From Nesterenkonia lutea (GTDB lineage: Bacteria; Actinomycetota; Actinomycetes; Actinomycetales; Micrococcaceae), in NCBI RefSeq assembly GCF_014873955.1, contig NZ_JADBED010000001.1, positions 992,001 to 1,056,000 of the forward strand: 64,000 nucleotides of DNA, given 5' to 3'. Position 1 is the first letter of the stretch. Each line of letters opens with the position of its first letter. The notes beneath the pieces were generated by a model. That model had not been told where the DNA came from and made no database searches. It was given only the letters and a program-made list of their open reading frames with translations. Below, piece by piece: positions 24,223 through 35,576 of this stretch. The translations under genes and the position numbers were made by a program.

Positions 24223-25740
24223 ATGACGCAGACACTGACCCTTGACATCGGACCCATGGCCCACGGAGGCCACTGCGTGGCACGGCACGAGGGCAGAGTC
24301 GTCTTCGTCCGTCACGCCATACCCGGCGAGACCGTGCGCGCACGAGTGACCGAGGGCGGACCGGGGGCGAAGTACTGGCGGGCCGATGTCGTCGAAGTGG
24401 TCAGTTCCTCGGACTACCGTCGCAGGCACATCTGGAAGCTCGCGGACTCTCTGCGCGCACACGAGAACGATCGTCTTCCGGTGGGAGGCGCGGAGTTCGG
24501 TCACATCACCGACCAGCATCAGCGTCGGCTGAAGGCGCAGGTCTTCCGCGACACCATGCAGCGCATCGGTGGATTCTCCATCCATGATCAGCACCTCCCG
24601 CTGGCCACCGGCGACGGAGAGGTGCATGTGGAGGACGTGCTCTCCGACGGGCCGTATCACGGTCTGCACTGGCGCACCCGGGTCAGCTTCGCTGTGGGCA
24701 CCGAGGGGGCGCTGAGCATGAAGCCGCACCGCAGCCACGAGCTGATCGAGCTTCGCGGCATGCCGCTGGCCGTGGCGTCGATCCATGAGAGTGGGATCTT
24801 CGGCTGGTGCTTCCAGGGCGCCGAGCGGGTGGACGCGGTGGCCGCCGCGGCGGGGTCCGAGGTCACGCTGGTGGTCCATGCTCGTGAAGACCTCCAGGAG
24901 CTGCAGCGCCAGGAGCTCGGTGAACGGCTGGCGGATCTGCACCGGGCCGAGCCGTCGATCGCCAACATCGTGCTGGCGACCCCCGAGCCGACGCCTGCCC
25001 CGGCGCGGACCGCCGGCAGGGCCGGCGCGGGCAAGGGTCGCAGGAGCCGCGGACGCCGCCCGCAGGGCTCTGCCTCCGCCGCTGCCGGATCCGGGGCGAC
25101 GAGCGCCGCCGCGCCGCGCAGGTTCAGCTACTCCGTCGTCGCAGGCTCCAGAATGATCACCGAACCGCTGCCGCTGGCTGGTCCTGACGGAACCAGCGGC
25201 TCGGTCCAGATCCAGCCCGAGGACTTCTGGCAGATCCATCGCAACGCCCCCTCCAGCCTGGTGGCGGCGGTCGATGCCCTGGCGCAGGTGCCGGCCGGAT
25301 CCCGTGTCGCGGACCTCTACGCCGGGGCCGGTCTGTTCACCGCCTGGGCCGCGCAGCGTGCCGGTGCCTCGGGCTCCGTGCTCAGCGTGGAGGGCGCCCC
25401 CGGGTCCAGCCGCAGCGCGCAGGCTCTCTTCTCCGAGTCACCGCAGGTGGAGGTCCTGCGATCCTCCGTGGAGCGGGTCTTTGATCGTCTCAGCGACCGT
25501 GAGCTCATCGTCCTCGATCCTCCGCGCGCAGGAGCCGGCGAACGGGTGATCAGCGCGCTGGACGCGACGCAGGCACAGCAGATCGTGTACGTCTCCTGTG
25601 AGCCGTCCTCCTTCGCCCGCGATGCCAAGTCGCTGCTCTCCCGTGGTTGGGAGCTGCGCGACCTGCGGGTCTTCGATCTGTACCCCAACACCCACCACAT
25701 GGAATCCGTGGCCCTGTTCACGCGGTCCCGGCGCAGGTGA
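24223..25740 (+). CDS. TrmA/RumA-type SAM-dependent RNA methyltransferase
   Basis: A 505-residue class I methyltransferase. It opens with a TRAM-like domain (LTLDIGPMAHGGHCVARHEGRVVFVRHAIPGE). The catalytic domain has the SAM loop VADLYAGAGLFT, LDPPRAGAG (motif IV), the nucleophilic Cys near residue 459 (YVSCEPSSFARDAKSL) and the general-base region DLYPNTHHMES. Family members make 5-methyluridine in rRNA or tRNA; which RNA this one modifies cannot be told. A basic Ala/Arg-rich insertion lies at about 260-305. It starts seven bases after the DUF3159 gene. Confidence 0.9.
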   Translation: MTQTLTLDIGPMAHGGHCVARHEGRVVFVRHAIPGETVRARVTEGGPGAKYWRADVVEVVSSSDYRRRHIWKLADSLRAHENDRLPVGGAEFGHITDQHQRRLKAQVFRDTMQRIGGFSIHDQHLPLATGDGEVHVEDVLSDGPYHGLHWRTRVSFAVGTEGALSMKPHRSHELIELRGMPLAVASIHESGIFGWCFQGAERVDAVAAAAGSEVTLVVHAREDLQELQRQELGERLADLHRAEPSIANIVLATPEPTPAPARTAGRAGAGKGRRSRGRRPQGSASAAAGSGATSAAAPRRFSYSVVAGSRMITEPLPLAGPDGTSGSVQIQPEDFWQIHRNAPSSLVAAVDALAQVPAGSRVADLYAGAGLFTAWAAQRAGASGSVLSVEGAPGSSRSAQALFSESPQVEVLRSSVERVFDRLSDRELIVLDPPRAGAGERVISALDATQAQQIVYVSCEPSSFARDAKSLLSRGWELRDLRVFDLYPNTHHMESVALFTRSRRR

Positions 25741-25788
25741 ACGGCACGACTGACCTGACACGACGGCGGTCTCAGAAATCTGAAAGAG

Positions 25789-25794
25789 TAGACT
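25789..25794 (+). promoter_or_regulatory. Probable -10 box of aconitase
   Basis: TAGACT lies 72 bases before the GTG at 25867. The in-frame GTG at 25795 touches the box and would precede the transcription start, which argues against that longer reading. Confidence 0.5.
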
Positions 25795-25866
25795 GTGACC
25801 CGATTCATCGGCCTGGATATTGACCTGTCCGGGCTGGCACGACTGGCAACTACAGAGGAGTCCCGA

Positions 25867-28683
<2,817 letters not shown>

Positions 28684-28731
28684 TCAGCCGACTGTGACGG
28701 TGCGACCGGACGCCTGAGGCGTTCAGCGCAG

Positions 28732-28769
28732 CCAGGGGCGCTCCGACCACCAGGTCGGGGCGCCCCTGG
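28732..28769 (+). terminator. Strong hairpin terminator after aconitase
   Basis: A 17-bp stem (28732-28748 with 28753-28769, one G-U pair) closed by a 4-nt ACCA loop lies 49 bases after the acn stop. Only a short pyrimidine-rich stretch follows. Confidence 0.75.
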
Positions 28770-28814
28770 TCGTCTCCGCCGTCGTCACGCCGGCGTCACC
28801 ACGGATGCCATGCC

Positions 28815-28838
28815 GGCGTCATCACTGGCGTCATCACT
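28815..28838. repeat. 12-nt tandem repeat upstream of dxs
   Basis: GGCGTCATCACT occurs twice in tandem, inside a short region rich in GCCGGCGTC copies (28789-28856). It lies about 80 bases upstream of the dxs promoter box. No function is evident. Confidence 0.6.
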
Positions 28839-28919
28839 GGCGCCTCGGCCGGCGTCCCGCTCCCGCATCCGGGCGCTGGAGTCACCTGCGCAGTCACGGA
28901 GCCGCAGGCCCGACCGAGG

Positions 28920-28925
28920 TAGACT
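28920..28925 (+). promoter_or_regulatory. Leaderless promoter box of dxs
   Basis: TAGACT, six bases, then the dxs ATG at 28932. Confidence 0.6.
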
Positions 28926-28931
28926 GCCCCC

Positions 28932-30941
28932 ATGAGTATTCTGCAGACCATCACGTCTCCGCAGGAGCTGTCCAAGCTCAGCGACGAGCAGATGGTGAGG
29001 CTCTCCGCAGAGATTCGGCAGTTCCTCATCGCGAATGTCTCCAAGACCGGCGGGCACATGGGGCCGAATCTCGGCGTGGTCGAACTGACGCTGGCCATTC
29101 ACCGCGTGTTCGACTCGCCGCGGGACTCCATCATCTTTGACACGGGTCATCAGTCCTACGTGCACAAGCTCGTCACGGGGCGTCAGGACTTCTCCACGCT
29201 GCGCCAGGAGGGCGGCATCGCCGGCTACCCCGAGCGTGCCGAGTCGGTGCATGACATCGTCGAGTCCTCCCACGCCTCATCCTCGCTCTCCTGGGCCGAC
29301 GGCATCTCCAAGGCCCGCGTGCTGGCAGGGGAGAGCGAACGCTGCGTGATCCCGGTGATCGGCGACGGCGCCCTCACCGGAGGCATGGCCTGGGAGGCGC
29401 TGAACAACATCGCCGCAGACAAGAACCGGCGCGTGGTCATCGTGGTCAACGACAACGGCCGCTCCTACGCCCCGACGGTCGGAGGCCTCGCCAATCAGCT
29501 CGGTCGGCTGCGACGTGGGTTCCTCGACAAGGTCCGCACCCACCGCACCTACGAGACGGTGCTGGACACCACCAAGCGCAAGCTGCAGAACGGCGGACCG
29601 GCCAGCCAGATGGTCTACCGCAGCCTGCATGCCGCGAAGAAGGGTGCCAAGGACTTCTGGTCGCCCCAGGGGCTGTTCGAGGACCTCGGGATGAAGTACA
29701 TCGGACCCGTGGACGGCCATGACCAGAACGCCCTGGAGGCGGCGCTCAGCGACGCGAAGAACTACGGCGGCCCGGTCATCGTGCACGCGCTCACGGAGAA
29801 GGGCAAGGGCTACGCTCCCGCCCGGGCCGATGAGAACGACCAGTTCCACGCTGTTGGCGTCATCGATCCGGAGACCGGCGAGCCGGTGCACCGTGGCGGT
29901 GCCCGGTCCTGGACCTCCGTCTTCGAGGAGGAGATCACCGCCATCGGCGACGAGCGCGAGGACATCGTTGCGCTGACCGGGGCCATGACGATCCCCGTGG
30001 GACTTCGGAGCTTCGCCCAGAAGCACCCGGACCGGGTCTTCGACGTGGGCATCGCCGAGCAGCATGCCCTCACCTCCGCCGCCGGGCTGGCCTTCGGGGG
30101 ACTCCACCCTGTGGTGGCGATCTATGCCACCTTCCTCAACCGCGCCTTCGACCAGCTGCTCATGGACGTCGCCCTGCACCGAGCAGGCGTCACCGTGGTC
30201 CTCGACCGCGCAGGCGTGACCGGCCCCGACGGTCCCAGCCACCATGGAATGTGGGACCTCTCGCTGCTGCAGATCGTCCCCGGTCTGCAGATCGCGGCCC
30301 CACGTGACTCCACGCGCCTGCGCGAGGAGCTGCGCGAGGCGGTGGCGGTGGACGACGCCCCGACCGTCCTGCGCTTCTCCAAGGGCTCTGTGAACGGCGA
30401 GATCGACGCCCTCGAACGGCTCGAAGACGGCGTGGACGTGCTGTGGCGATCCTCCGGGGGCGAAGAGACCAAGCGGGACTACTCCCACGACGTGCTCATC
30501 GTCTCGGTGGGCACGATGGCCGAGCTCTCCCTGGACGTGGCTCAGCGGCTCTCGGATCAGGGCATCAGCGCCACCGTGGTGGATCCGCGCTGGGTGCTCC
30601 CCGTCCCAGAGTCAGTGGTCTCGCTGGCTGCTCGGCATCGGATCGTCATCTGCATCGAAGACGGTGTCAAGGCCGGAGGGGTGGGCTCCCGCATCCGCCA
30701 GAGCATGCGCGAGGCCGGTGTGGACACCGGCCTGAACGAGGTCGGGCTGCCGGTGGAGTTCCTCAGACACGGCAGTCGCAGCGAGGTCCTGGCCCGGGTC
30801 GGGCTCACCGCCCAGCAGATCACCCAGGACGCCGTCGGGCAGGTCCTCGGGACCAAGGTCCCCTATGCACGACCGCTGCCCGGCGAGGCGCTCCCCACCG
30901 GTCAGATTCCCAGTCTCCGCACTCGAAAGGCCCGACCTTGA
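28932..30941 (+). CDS. dxs: 1-deoxy-D-xylulose-5-phosphate synthase
   Basis: A 669-residue thiamine-diphosphate enzyme of the DXS family. Visible are [12 protein letters not shown] (His in the active site), the cofactor motif [16 protein letters not shown], the central [17 protein letters not shown] with the catalytic Glu, and [20 protein letters not shown]. It joins pyruvate and glyceraldehyde 3-phosphate, the first step of the MEP isoprenoid pathway, and also feeds thiamine and pyridoxal synthesis. The ATG follows TAGACT by six bases (leaderless). The stop overlaps the TTG start of the next gene. Confidence 0.97.
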   Translation: MSILQTITSPQELSKLSDEQMVRLSAEIRQFLIANVSKTGGHMGPNLGVVELTLAIHRVFDSPRDSIIFDTGHQSYVHKLVTGRQDFSTLRQEGGIAGYPERAESVHDIVESSHASSSLSWADGISKARVLAGESERCVIPVIGDGALTGGMAWEALNNIAADKNRRVVIVVNDNGRSYAPTVGGLANQLGRLRRGFLDKVRTHRTYETVLDTTKRKLQNGGPASQMVYRSLHAAKKGAKDFWSPQGLFEDLGMKYIGPVDGHDQNALEAALSDAKNYGGPVIVHALTEKGKGYAPARADENDQFHAVGVIDPETGEPVHRGGARSWTSVFEEEITAIGDEREDIVALTGAMTIPVGLRSFAQKHPDRVFDVGIAEQHALTSAAGLAFGGLHPVVAIYATFLNRAFDQLLMDVALHRAGVTVVLDRAGVTGPDGPSHHGMWDLSLLQIVPGLQIAAPRDSTRLREELREAVAVDDAPTVLRFSKGSVNGEIDALERLEDGVDVLWRSSGGEETKRDYSHDVLIVSVGTMAELSLDVAQRLSDQGISATVVDPRWVLPVPESVVSLAARHRIVICIEDGVKAGGVGSRIRQSMREAGVDTGLNEVGLPVEFLRHGSRSEVLARVGLTAQQITQDAVGQVLGTKVPYARPLPGEALPTGQIPSLRTRKARP

Positions 30942-31429
30942 TCACCCTGTACCGCCGAGAAGACCAAGCCTGGACCTACCGAGAGGCGTGGTACGACGAC
31001 GACGCCCAGGAGCTGGTCATCCACCGCGGCACCCTGGGGGCGAACGGAAAGATCGCCACCGAGAAGGCCGCCCCGGAGGAGTCAGAACAGCTTCTGCAGA
31101 GCTTTCTGGCCCAGTGTGAGCAGGACGGCTACCACGAGGCACCGACGGAGTCCCTCACCGAGCTGCGCCTGGTCTATCCGCTGAAGGCGGAGCAGCCCAG
31201 CTCCTCGGAGGAGCGCAACATCAACACCGTGCACCGCGACGTGCTGGGCGTTCTCGCCTGGCGCGGACTGGGCGCATTGGGCGAACCCGAGGTCGAGTCC
31301 GACGGGAACGGTCACGCCAGCGTGATGCGGGTCAAGACGCTGCACCAGGGCAAGGCCCGGGAGGCTGTGAAGTCCGCTGTGCGCGGCGGCGACGTGCCGG
31401 CGTCGAAGGTGGAGCTGCGCGTCGGCTAG
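30938..31429 (+). CDS. Small WGR-like protein, unknown function
   Basis: A 163-residue protein starting at TTG 30938, which overlaps the dxs stop (TTGA), so it is probably made by translational coupling; AAAGG lies nine bases upstream. The first 70 residues ([34 protein letters not shown]..., then ...CEQDGYHE) resemble the WGR fold, a small domain found in poly(ADP-ribose) polymerases and stand-alone bacterial proteins, but the Trp of WGR is absent. The C-terminal half has no recognised domain. I do not assign a function. Coupling to dxs suggests only shared expression. Confidence 0.75.
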   Translation: MITLYRREDQAWTYREAWYDDDAQELVIHRGTLGANGKIATEKAAPEESEQLLQSFLAQCEQDGYHEAPTESLTELRLVYPLKAEQPSSSEERNINTVHRDVLGVLAWRGLGALGEPEVESDGNGHASVMRVKTLHQGKAREAVKSAVRGGDVPASKVELRVG

Positions 31430-31433
31430 CTGG

Positions 31434-31516
31434 CCGCCGCTCCGCGGTCCTGGGGACCTGCCGCTCCGCGGTCTTGGGGAACTGCCACTCCGCGGTCCTG
31501 GGGACCTGCCACTACG
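31434..31516. repeat. 24-nt tandem repeat at a convergent gene junction
   Basis: About three and a half copies of a 24-nt unit, CTGCC(G/A)CTCCGCGGTC(C/T)TGGGGA(C/A): 31434-31457, 31458-31481, 31482-31505 and a partial unit to 31516. Each has a CCGCGG core. The array fills the gap between the WGR-like gene and the Rieske gene and covers the last codons of the latter. Confidence 0.88.
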
Positions 31517-31949
31517 CCTGGACGCGCACCGCGTCGGCGCTGATCTCCGCCGGACGGCGGGGGAGCGGGTCCTCCGCAGGACCTGCCTCCACGGCACCTG
31601 TCTCCAGGTTGAACATCGAACCGTGGCAGGGACAGGCGAAACGTCCCTCTTCTGCGGCCACAGCGCACCCTTGATGGGTGCACACGGCCGAGAACGCATG
31701 TACTTCGGTCTCCGAGCTGCGATGGAGCAGCAGCTCCGTCTCTCCCACCGAGACCGCGCGGCTGGATCCCACGGGAAGCTCCGCGGAGGGCATCACCTCG
31801 GTCCACGGCGCATCCGGGGGCGGGGAGGGATCTGCTTCCTCCGATCCGGTGGAGCCGCATCCGCTGAGCGCCACCGCCCCCGCACCTGCCGCCGTGCTCA
31901 GCGCGGCAGCGTGCAGGAATCGGCGGCGTGCCCAGCAGGTCCGGCTCAT
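31512..31949 (-). CDS. Tat-exported Rieske [2Fe-2S] lipoprotein
   Basis: A 145-residue protein. It opens with a twin-arginine signal (WARRRFLHAAALS...) ending in a lipobox LSGC, with Cys31 as the likely lipid anchor. The Rieske domain has CTHQGC (Cys90, His92) and CPCHG (Cys106, His109) as cluster ligands, with Cys95 and Cys108 placed for the disulfide. It should sit on the outer face of the membrane and carry electrons. It is not next to cytochrome b or a dioxygenase. The ATG at 31949 overlaps the stop of the FadB-like gene (ATGA). Confidence 0.92.
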   Translation of the reverse strand: MSRTCWARRRFLHAAALSTAAGAGAVALSGCGSTGSEEADPSPPPDAPWTEVMPSAELPVGSSRAVSVGETELLLHRSSETEVHAFSAVCTHQGCAVAAEEGRFACPCHGSMFNLETGAVEAGPAEDPLPRRPAEISADAVRVQA

Positions 31950-34099
31950 GCGCCGAAGGTCCTTCCGTTCACCCGCTGGCTCGCTCCGACCTGATCGAGG
32001 TAGGGGGTGATGCCGCCTCGGTGCAGGGGCCATCCGGCGCCGAGGATCATGCACAGATCCACGTCCTGGTGCGAGGCGACGACGTCCTCGGCGAGCATCA
32101 TTCCGATCTCCTGAGCCAGCGCGTCCTGCACGGTGCGCAGCAGGTCCGCGGAGCTGCGCGGGGTGCTGCCGAAGCTCATCAGCTCGAGCGTGCTGTCCTT
32201 GATGTATGCCTGGCCGGCGTCGTCGGTGCTCCAAATCTCGGTGACTCCGGCGTCGATGAGACGCTGAAGATTCGCCGAGACGTGGAACCGGTCTCCGAAG
32301 CTGCTGTGCAGAGACTCCGTGACATGCTGTGCCACCGGGATGCCGACCATCGCGAGCAGGGTGAAGGGGCTCATCGGAAGTCCCATGGGCTTGAGCGCCG
32401 CATCGGCGGTCGCGGCATCGGTGCCCTCGTCAAACGCTCGCTGCACCTCGGACATCAGGCGCAGCAGCACCCGGTTGACCACGAAGGCGGTGGAGTCGCT
32501 GGTCAGCACCGGGGTCTTGCGCAGGCCCGCGGCGAGCTGGAATGCCGTGGCGATGGGCACGTCCGCGGTCTGCGGGGCGCGGGCGATCTCCACCAGCGGC
32601 ATTGCGGCGACAGGGTTGAAGAAATGGAAGCCGATGACCCGCTCCGGATGGTCCAGGTCTGCGGCCATCTCGGTCACGGACAGCGAAGAGGTGTTGGTGG
32701 CCAGGATGGTCTCGGCCGGCACGATCTGCTCAAGCTCGGCGAAGACCTGCTTCTTGACGCCGATCTCTTCGAACACCGCCTCGATCACGAAGTCGGCATC
32801 GGCATAGACGGACTTGTCCGTGGATCCGGTGATCAGTCCCTGCACCGCAGCGGCCTGTTCGGCGTTCAGCCGACCCTTCTGCCGGAGCTTGCCGATCTGC
32901 GACTCGATATGCGCCAGGCCCTTGTCCACTCGGGACTGGTCGACGTCGGTGAGGACCACGGGAACCTTCAGCTGCTGCGCGAAGACCATGGCCAGCTGGC
33001 ACGCCATGAGCCCGGCACCCACCACACCGACCTTGGCGATGCTGCGCGGAGCTGCCTCGGGCACCCCGGCGGGGCGCTTGGCCCGCTTCTGCAGCAGCCC
33101 CAGGAAGGCGTAGACGGTGTTTCTGAACTCGTCGGTGAGCATGAGCTCGCCCAGCGCCGCGCACTCGGCCTGCCTGCTCTCTTCGCGGCTACGCCCAGGC
33201 GCCTCGCGGAAGAGCTCGAGAGCGCGCAACGGCGCCGGGGCGGTGTCGCCCAGCTTGGCAGCCACCGTCCGCTCTGCTCCGGCGATGGCGCGGGTCCAGG
33301 CCTCTGGAGATCCGTCGTGGGAACGATGTGCGCTGAGCTCTTCGATCGCGGCGGGTTCGCCGGCGACGATCCGCGCGGCGTAGGCGACGCTCTCAGCCTC
33401 GAAATCCTCGGCCGCGAGGAGCTGATCCGCGATGCCCAGGGAATAGACCTTCTTGCCGTCCAGGGTCCGGTTGCTGCTCAGCGCATTGGAGAAGATGACC
33501 TCGGCCGCCGCCTCCGGGCCGATCAGTTGCGGCAGCCGGTAGATGCCGCCCCAGCCGGGAACGAGTCCCAGGAAGGCCTCGGGCAGCCCGATGCCCCTGG
33601 CCTCAGTGGAGACGGTGCGGTGCTGGGCGGCGAGTGCGAGCTCCAGGCCTCCACCGAGTGCGGTGCCGTTGATGAAGACGAAGCTGGGCACCGGGAAGTC
33701 CTCCAGCAGGCGATAGGCGTGGTGGCCGAGATCCCCCATGGCGTGAGAGTGATCAGTCGAATCCACGCGCTCTGCGGCGCCGAGGTCAGCACCGGCGGCG
33801 AGGACCCCCGGTTTGCCGATCACGCCCAGGCCGACGATCTCTCCTGCCTGAGCCCGTGGGAGCTGCGCTGCCAGGGTCTGGCCGAATTCGATCAGGCTGC
33901 TGGGCCCGAGTGTGGAGGGTCGCTTCGGCTGGTCGTTGTCCAGCCGGATGAGCACGAGGGTTCCTGCGCCGTCGGGCAGCTGCACGTCCTCGGTGCGGCT
34001 GTGCGTGACCACCTCGTCGCTGAAGGCCTTCGCGAGATCGGTGAAGGCGGAGAAGTCCAGTGCCTCGGCCGGGATGTCGTTGGCGTTCGCTGCTGTCAT
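31946..34099 (-). CDS. FadB/FadJ-type enoyl-CoA hydratase / 3-hydroxyacyl-CoA dehydrogenase
   Basis: A 717-residue bifunctional protein. The N-terminal 310 residues are a crotonase domain (NGTALGGGLELALAA for the oxyanion hole; GLPEAFLGLVPGWGG). From about 355 comes the NAD-binding domain (VGVVGAGLMA), then the 3-hydroxyacyl-CoA dehydrogenase part with NTSSLSVTEMA, HFFNPVAAMPLVEI and FVVNRVLL. It hydrates enoyl-CoA and oxidises 3-hydroxyacyl-CoA in beta-oxidation. GGAGG precedes the ATG at 34099 at good spacing. The partner thiolase gene, usually adjacent, is absent here; instead the Rieske lipoprotein is coupled downstream. Confidence 0.94.
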   Translation of the reverse strand: MTAANANDIPAEALDFSAFTDLAKAFSDEVVTHSRTEDVQLPDGAGTLVLIRLDNDQPKRPSTLGPSSLIEFGQTLAAQLPRAQAGEIVGLGVIGKPGVLAAGADLGAAERVDSTDHSHAMGDLGHHAYRLLEDFPVPSFVFINGTALGGGLELALAAQHRTVSTEARGIGLPEAFLGLVPGWGGIYRLPQLIGPEAAAEVIFSNALSSNRTLDGKKVYSLGIADQLLAAEDFEAESVAYAARIVAGEPAAIEELSAHRSHDGSPEAWTRAIAGAERTVAAKLGDTAPAPLRALELFREAPGRSREESRQAECAALGELMLTDEFRNTVYAFLGLLQKRAKRPAGVPEAAPRSIAKVGVVGAGLMACQLAMVFAQQLKVPVVLTDVDQSRVDKGLAHIESQIGKLRQKGRLNAEQAAAVQGLITGSTDKSVYADADFVIEAVFEEIGVKKQVFAELEQIVPAETILATNTSSLSVTEMAADLDHPERVIGFHFFNPVAAMPLVEIARAPQTADVPIATAFQLAAGLRKTPVLTSDSTAFVVNRVLLRLMSEVQRAFDEGTDAATADAALKPMGLPMSPFTLLAMVGIPVAQHVTESLHSSFGDRFHVSANLQRLIDAGVTEIWSTDDAGQAYIKDSTLELMSFGSTPRSSADLLRTVQDALAQEIGMMLAEDVVASHQDVDLCMILGAGWPLHRGGITPYLDQVGASQRVNGRTFGA

Positions 34100-34223
34100 G
34101 TCAGGTCCTCCATAGGTGGGTCAGCGCGGGGATGGCGGCTCAGCGCGGTCGCTGTGGGACCGGAATGAGTCTCAGCTCACAGCCTACCCGTGAGTAACCG
34201 GGGACGGAACCGGTCGAACCTGG

Positions 34224-34243
34224 GCGTCGTCCGCGGACGACGC
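34224..34243. repeat. 20-bp perfect palindrome between rnd and the fadB-like gene
   Basis: A perfect 20-nt palindrome centred on CCGCGG (arms GCGTCGTCCG and CGGACGACGC). It lies downstream of the RNase D gene and about 125 bases upstream of the fadB-like start, so it may be a terminator element or an operator. Confidence 0.5.
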
Positions 34244-34254
34244 GCGCCGCAGGG

Positions 34255-34310
34255 GCGCTCAGACAAGGGTGCCGAGACTCGAGCGCCCGGACAAGCGTGG
34301 CGAGACACGA
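34255..34310. repeat. 28-nt imperfect direct repeat downstream of rnd
   Basis: Two 28-nt units in tandem (34255-34282 and 34283-34310) of the form GCGC(T/C)C.GACAAG.GTG.CGAGAC.CGA, with about 22 of 28 bases shared, followed by a third GCGCC start. They lie 18 bases from the RNase D stop. Confidence 0.6.
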
Positions 34311-34327
34311 GCGCCGATGGCGCGAGC

Positions 34328-35572
34328 TCAGAAGTTCTCCAGCGGCTCCGGATCGAGCATGGCCACGGTGATGATCGCGGCACATTGGGAGATCTGCCAC
34401 TCGCGGGCTCCGAGGTCGCGCAGGGCGGCACCGATGCTCTCCAGGTCGATGACCTCCGGAGGAGCCCAGCACAGCTGCTTGAGCACGGCAGGGGTCAGCA
34501 GAGTCTCCGGCATCAGCTCCAGCTCATCGGCGTGCTGGGTGAGCCAGTCCCGCGCAGTGCGGTAGCGCCTGAAGGCGAGCGGATTGCGGTCCTTCCAGGC
34601 GCGGGGCGGAGGCGGTCCGGAGGCGCGGCGCTGGGCTGCGGGCGCGTCCTGGTCCCTGCCCCCGGCCTCGATCGCACGAAGCCACTTCGGCGCCTCGCGC
34701 TTGGCGGCACGGCCATGGAAGCCCCTGACGCCGAGCAGCTGCGGGACCGTGCGCGGCATGGCGTCGGCGGCGGCGACCAGTGCTGAGTCCGGCAGAATAT
34801 GGCTCGGGGAGACGTCCTTGGTCTCTGCCATGCTCTCCCGCGCGGCCCAGAGTTCCCGCAGGACCGCCAGCTTGCGCGGCGATTTCAGCTTGTTCACTCC
34901 GGAGGCCTTGCGCCAGCGGTCGATGCGGGGCATGGTCACCGGCCGGTGGGTGCGCAGATGCTCGAACTCCTCGCGTGCCCAGTCCAGCTTTCCCTGTTCG
35001 CGGAGCAGCTCCAGCAGGCTCGTTCGCAGCGGGATGAGCAGATCGACGTCCAGCGCGGCGTAGCGCAGCCAGTCATGCGGCAGCGGACGCTTGGACCAGT
35101 CGGCGGCGGAGTGTTCCTTGGCCAGACGCACCCCGAGCAGGGATTCGACCACGGCGCCCAGACTGACCCGGGGGAGTCCGCTGAGGCGGGCCGCGAGCTC
35201 CGTGTCGAAGAGGCTGTGCGGGTGCATGCCCAGCTCCGCCAGGCAGGGCAGGTCCTGGGTGGCCGCGTGCAGGATCCATTCCACGTCCTCGAGCGCCGTC
35301 TGCACCGGGGCCAGCGTGGTGAAGGGTTCGGGGTCGATCAGCCAGAGCCCGGAGCCCTCGCGCTTGAGCTGCACCAGGAACGCGCGCTGCCCGTAGCGGA
35401 AGCCTGAGGCACGTTCGGCATCCACGGCGACAGGCCCGGTGCCGGCGGCCAGCGCATCGGCGCAGCGCTGCAGTCCCCGTTCGGTGTCGATGACGAATGG
35501 AACGCCGTCCTCGGGCTCGGTCAGCAGAGGCGGCGGCCCCGCGTCGGGGGCGTCCATCGAGGTGTCCGACAC
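34328..35572 (-). CDS. rnd: Ribonuclease D family 3'-5' exonuclease with HRDC domain
   Basis: A 414-residue protein. The DEDDy exonuclease domain covers about 25-215: Exo I VDAERASG, Exo II around HAATQDLPCL, and Exo III YAALDVDLL with its Tyr. An HRDC domain follows near 225-305, then a basic C-terminal part. It trims 3' ends of structured RNAs such as tRNA. The GTG at 35572 has GGAGGAG eight bases upstream, inside the end of the DUF3000 gene, so the two are translationally linked. The same pair of families (DUF3000, RNase D) is adjacent in Mycobacterium tuberculosis (Rv2680-Rv2681), not far from dxs. Confidence 0.92.
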   Translation of the reverse strand: MSDTSMDAPDAGPPPLLTEPEDGVPFVIDTERGLQRCADALAAGTGPVAVDAERASGFRYGQRAFLVQLKREGSGLWLIDPEPFTTLAPVQTALEDVEWILHAATQDLPCLAELGMHPHSLFDTELAARLSGLPRVSLGAVVESLLGVRLAKEHSAADWSKRPLPHDWLRYAALDVDLLIPLRTSLLELLREQGKLDWAREEFEHLRTHRPVTMPRIDRWRKASGVNKLKSPRKLAVLRELWAARESMAETKDVSPSHILPDSALVAAADAMPRTVPQLLGVRGFHGRAAKREAPKWLRAIEAGGRDQDAPAAQRRASGPPPPRAWKDRNPLAFRRYRTARDWLTQHADELELMPETLLTPAVLKQLCWAPPEVIDLESIGAALRDLGAREWQISQCAAIITVAMLDPEPLENF

Positions 35573-35576
35573 TTCG

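Noticed and set aside
31928..34168. A 746-codon plus-strand open frame
   Set aside because: It is the antisense of the FadB-type gene. Long antisense frames are common at this GC content.
34177..34472. Minus-strand open frames between rnd and the fadB-like gene
   Set aside because: They run through the direct repeats and palindrome, overlap the end of rnd and have no ribosome site.
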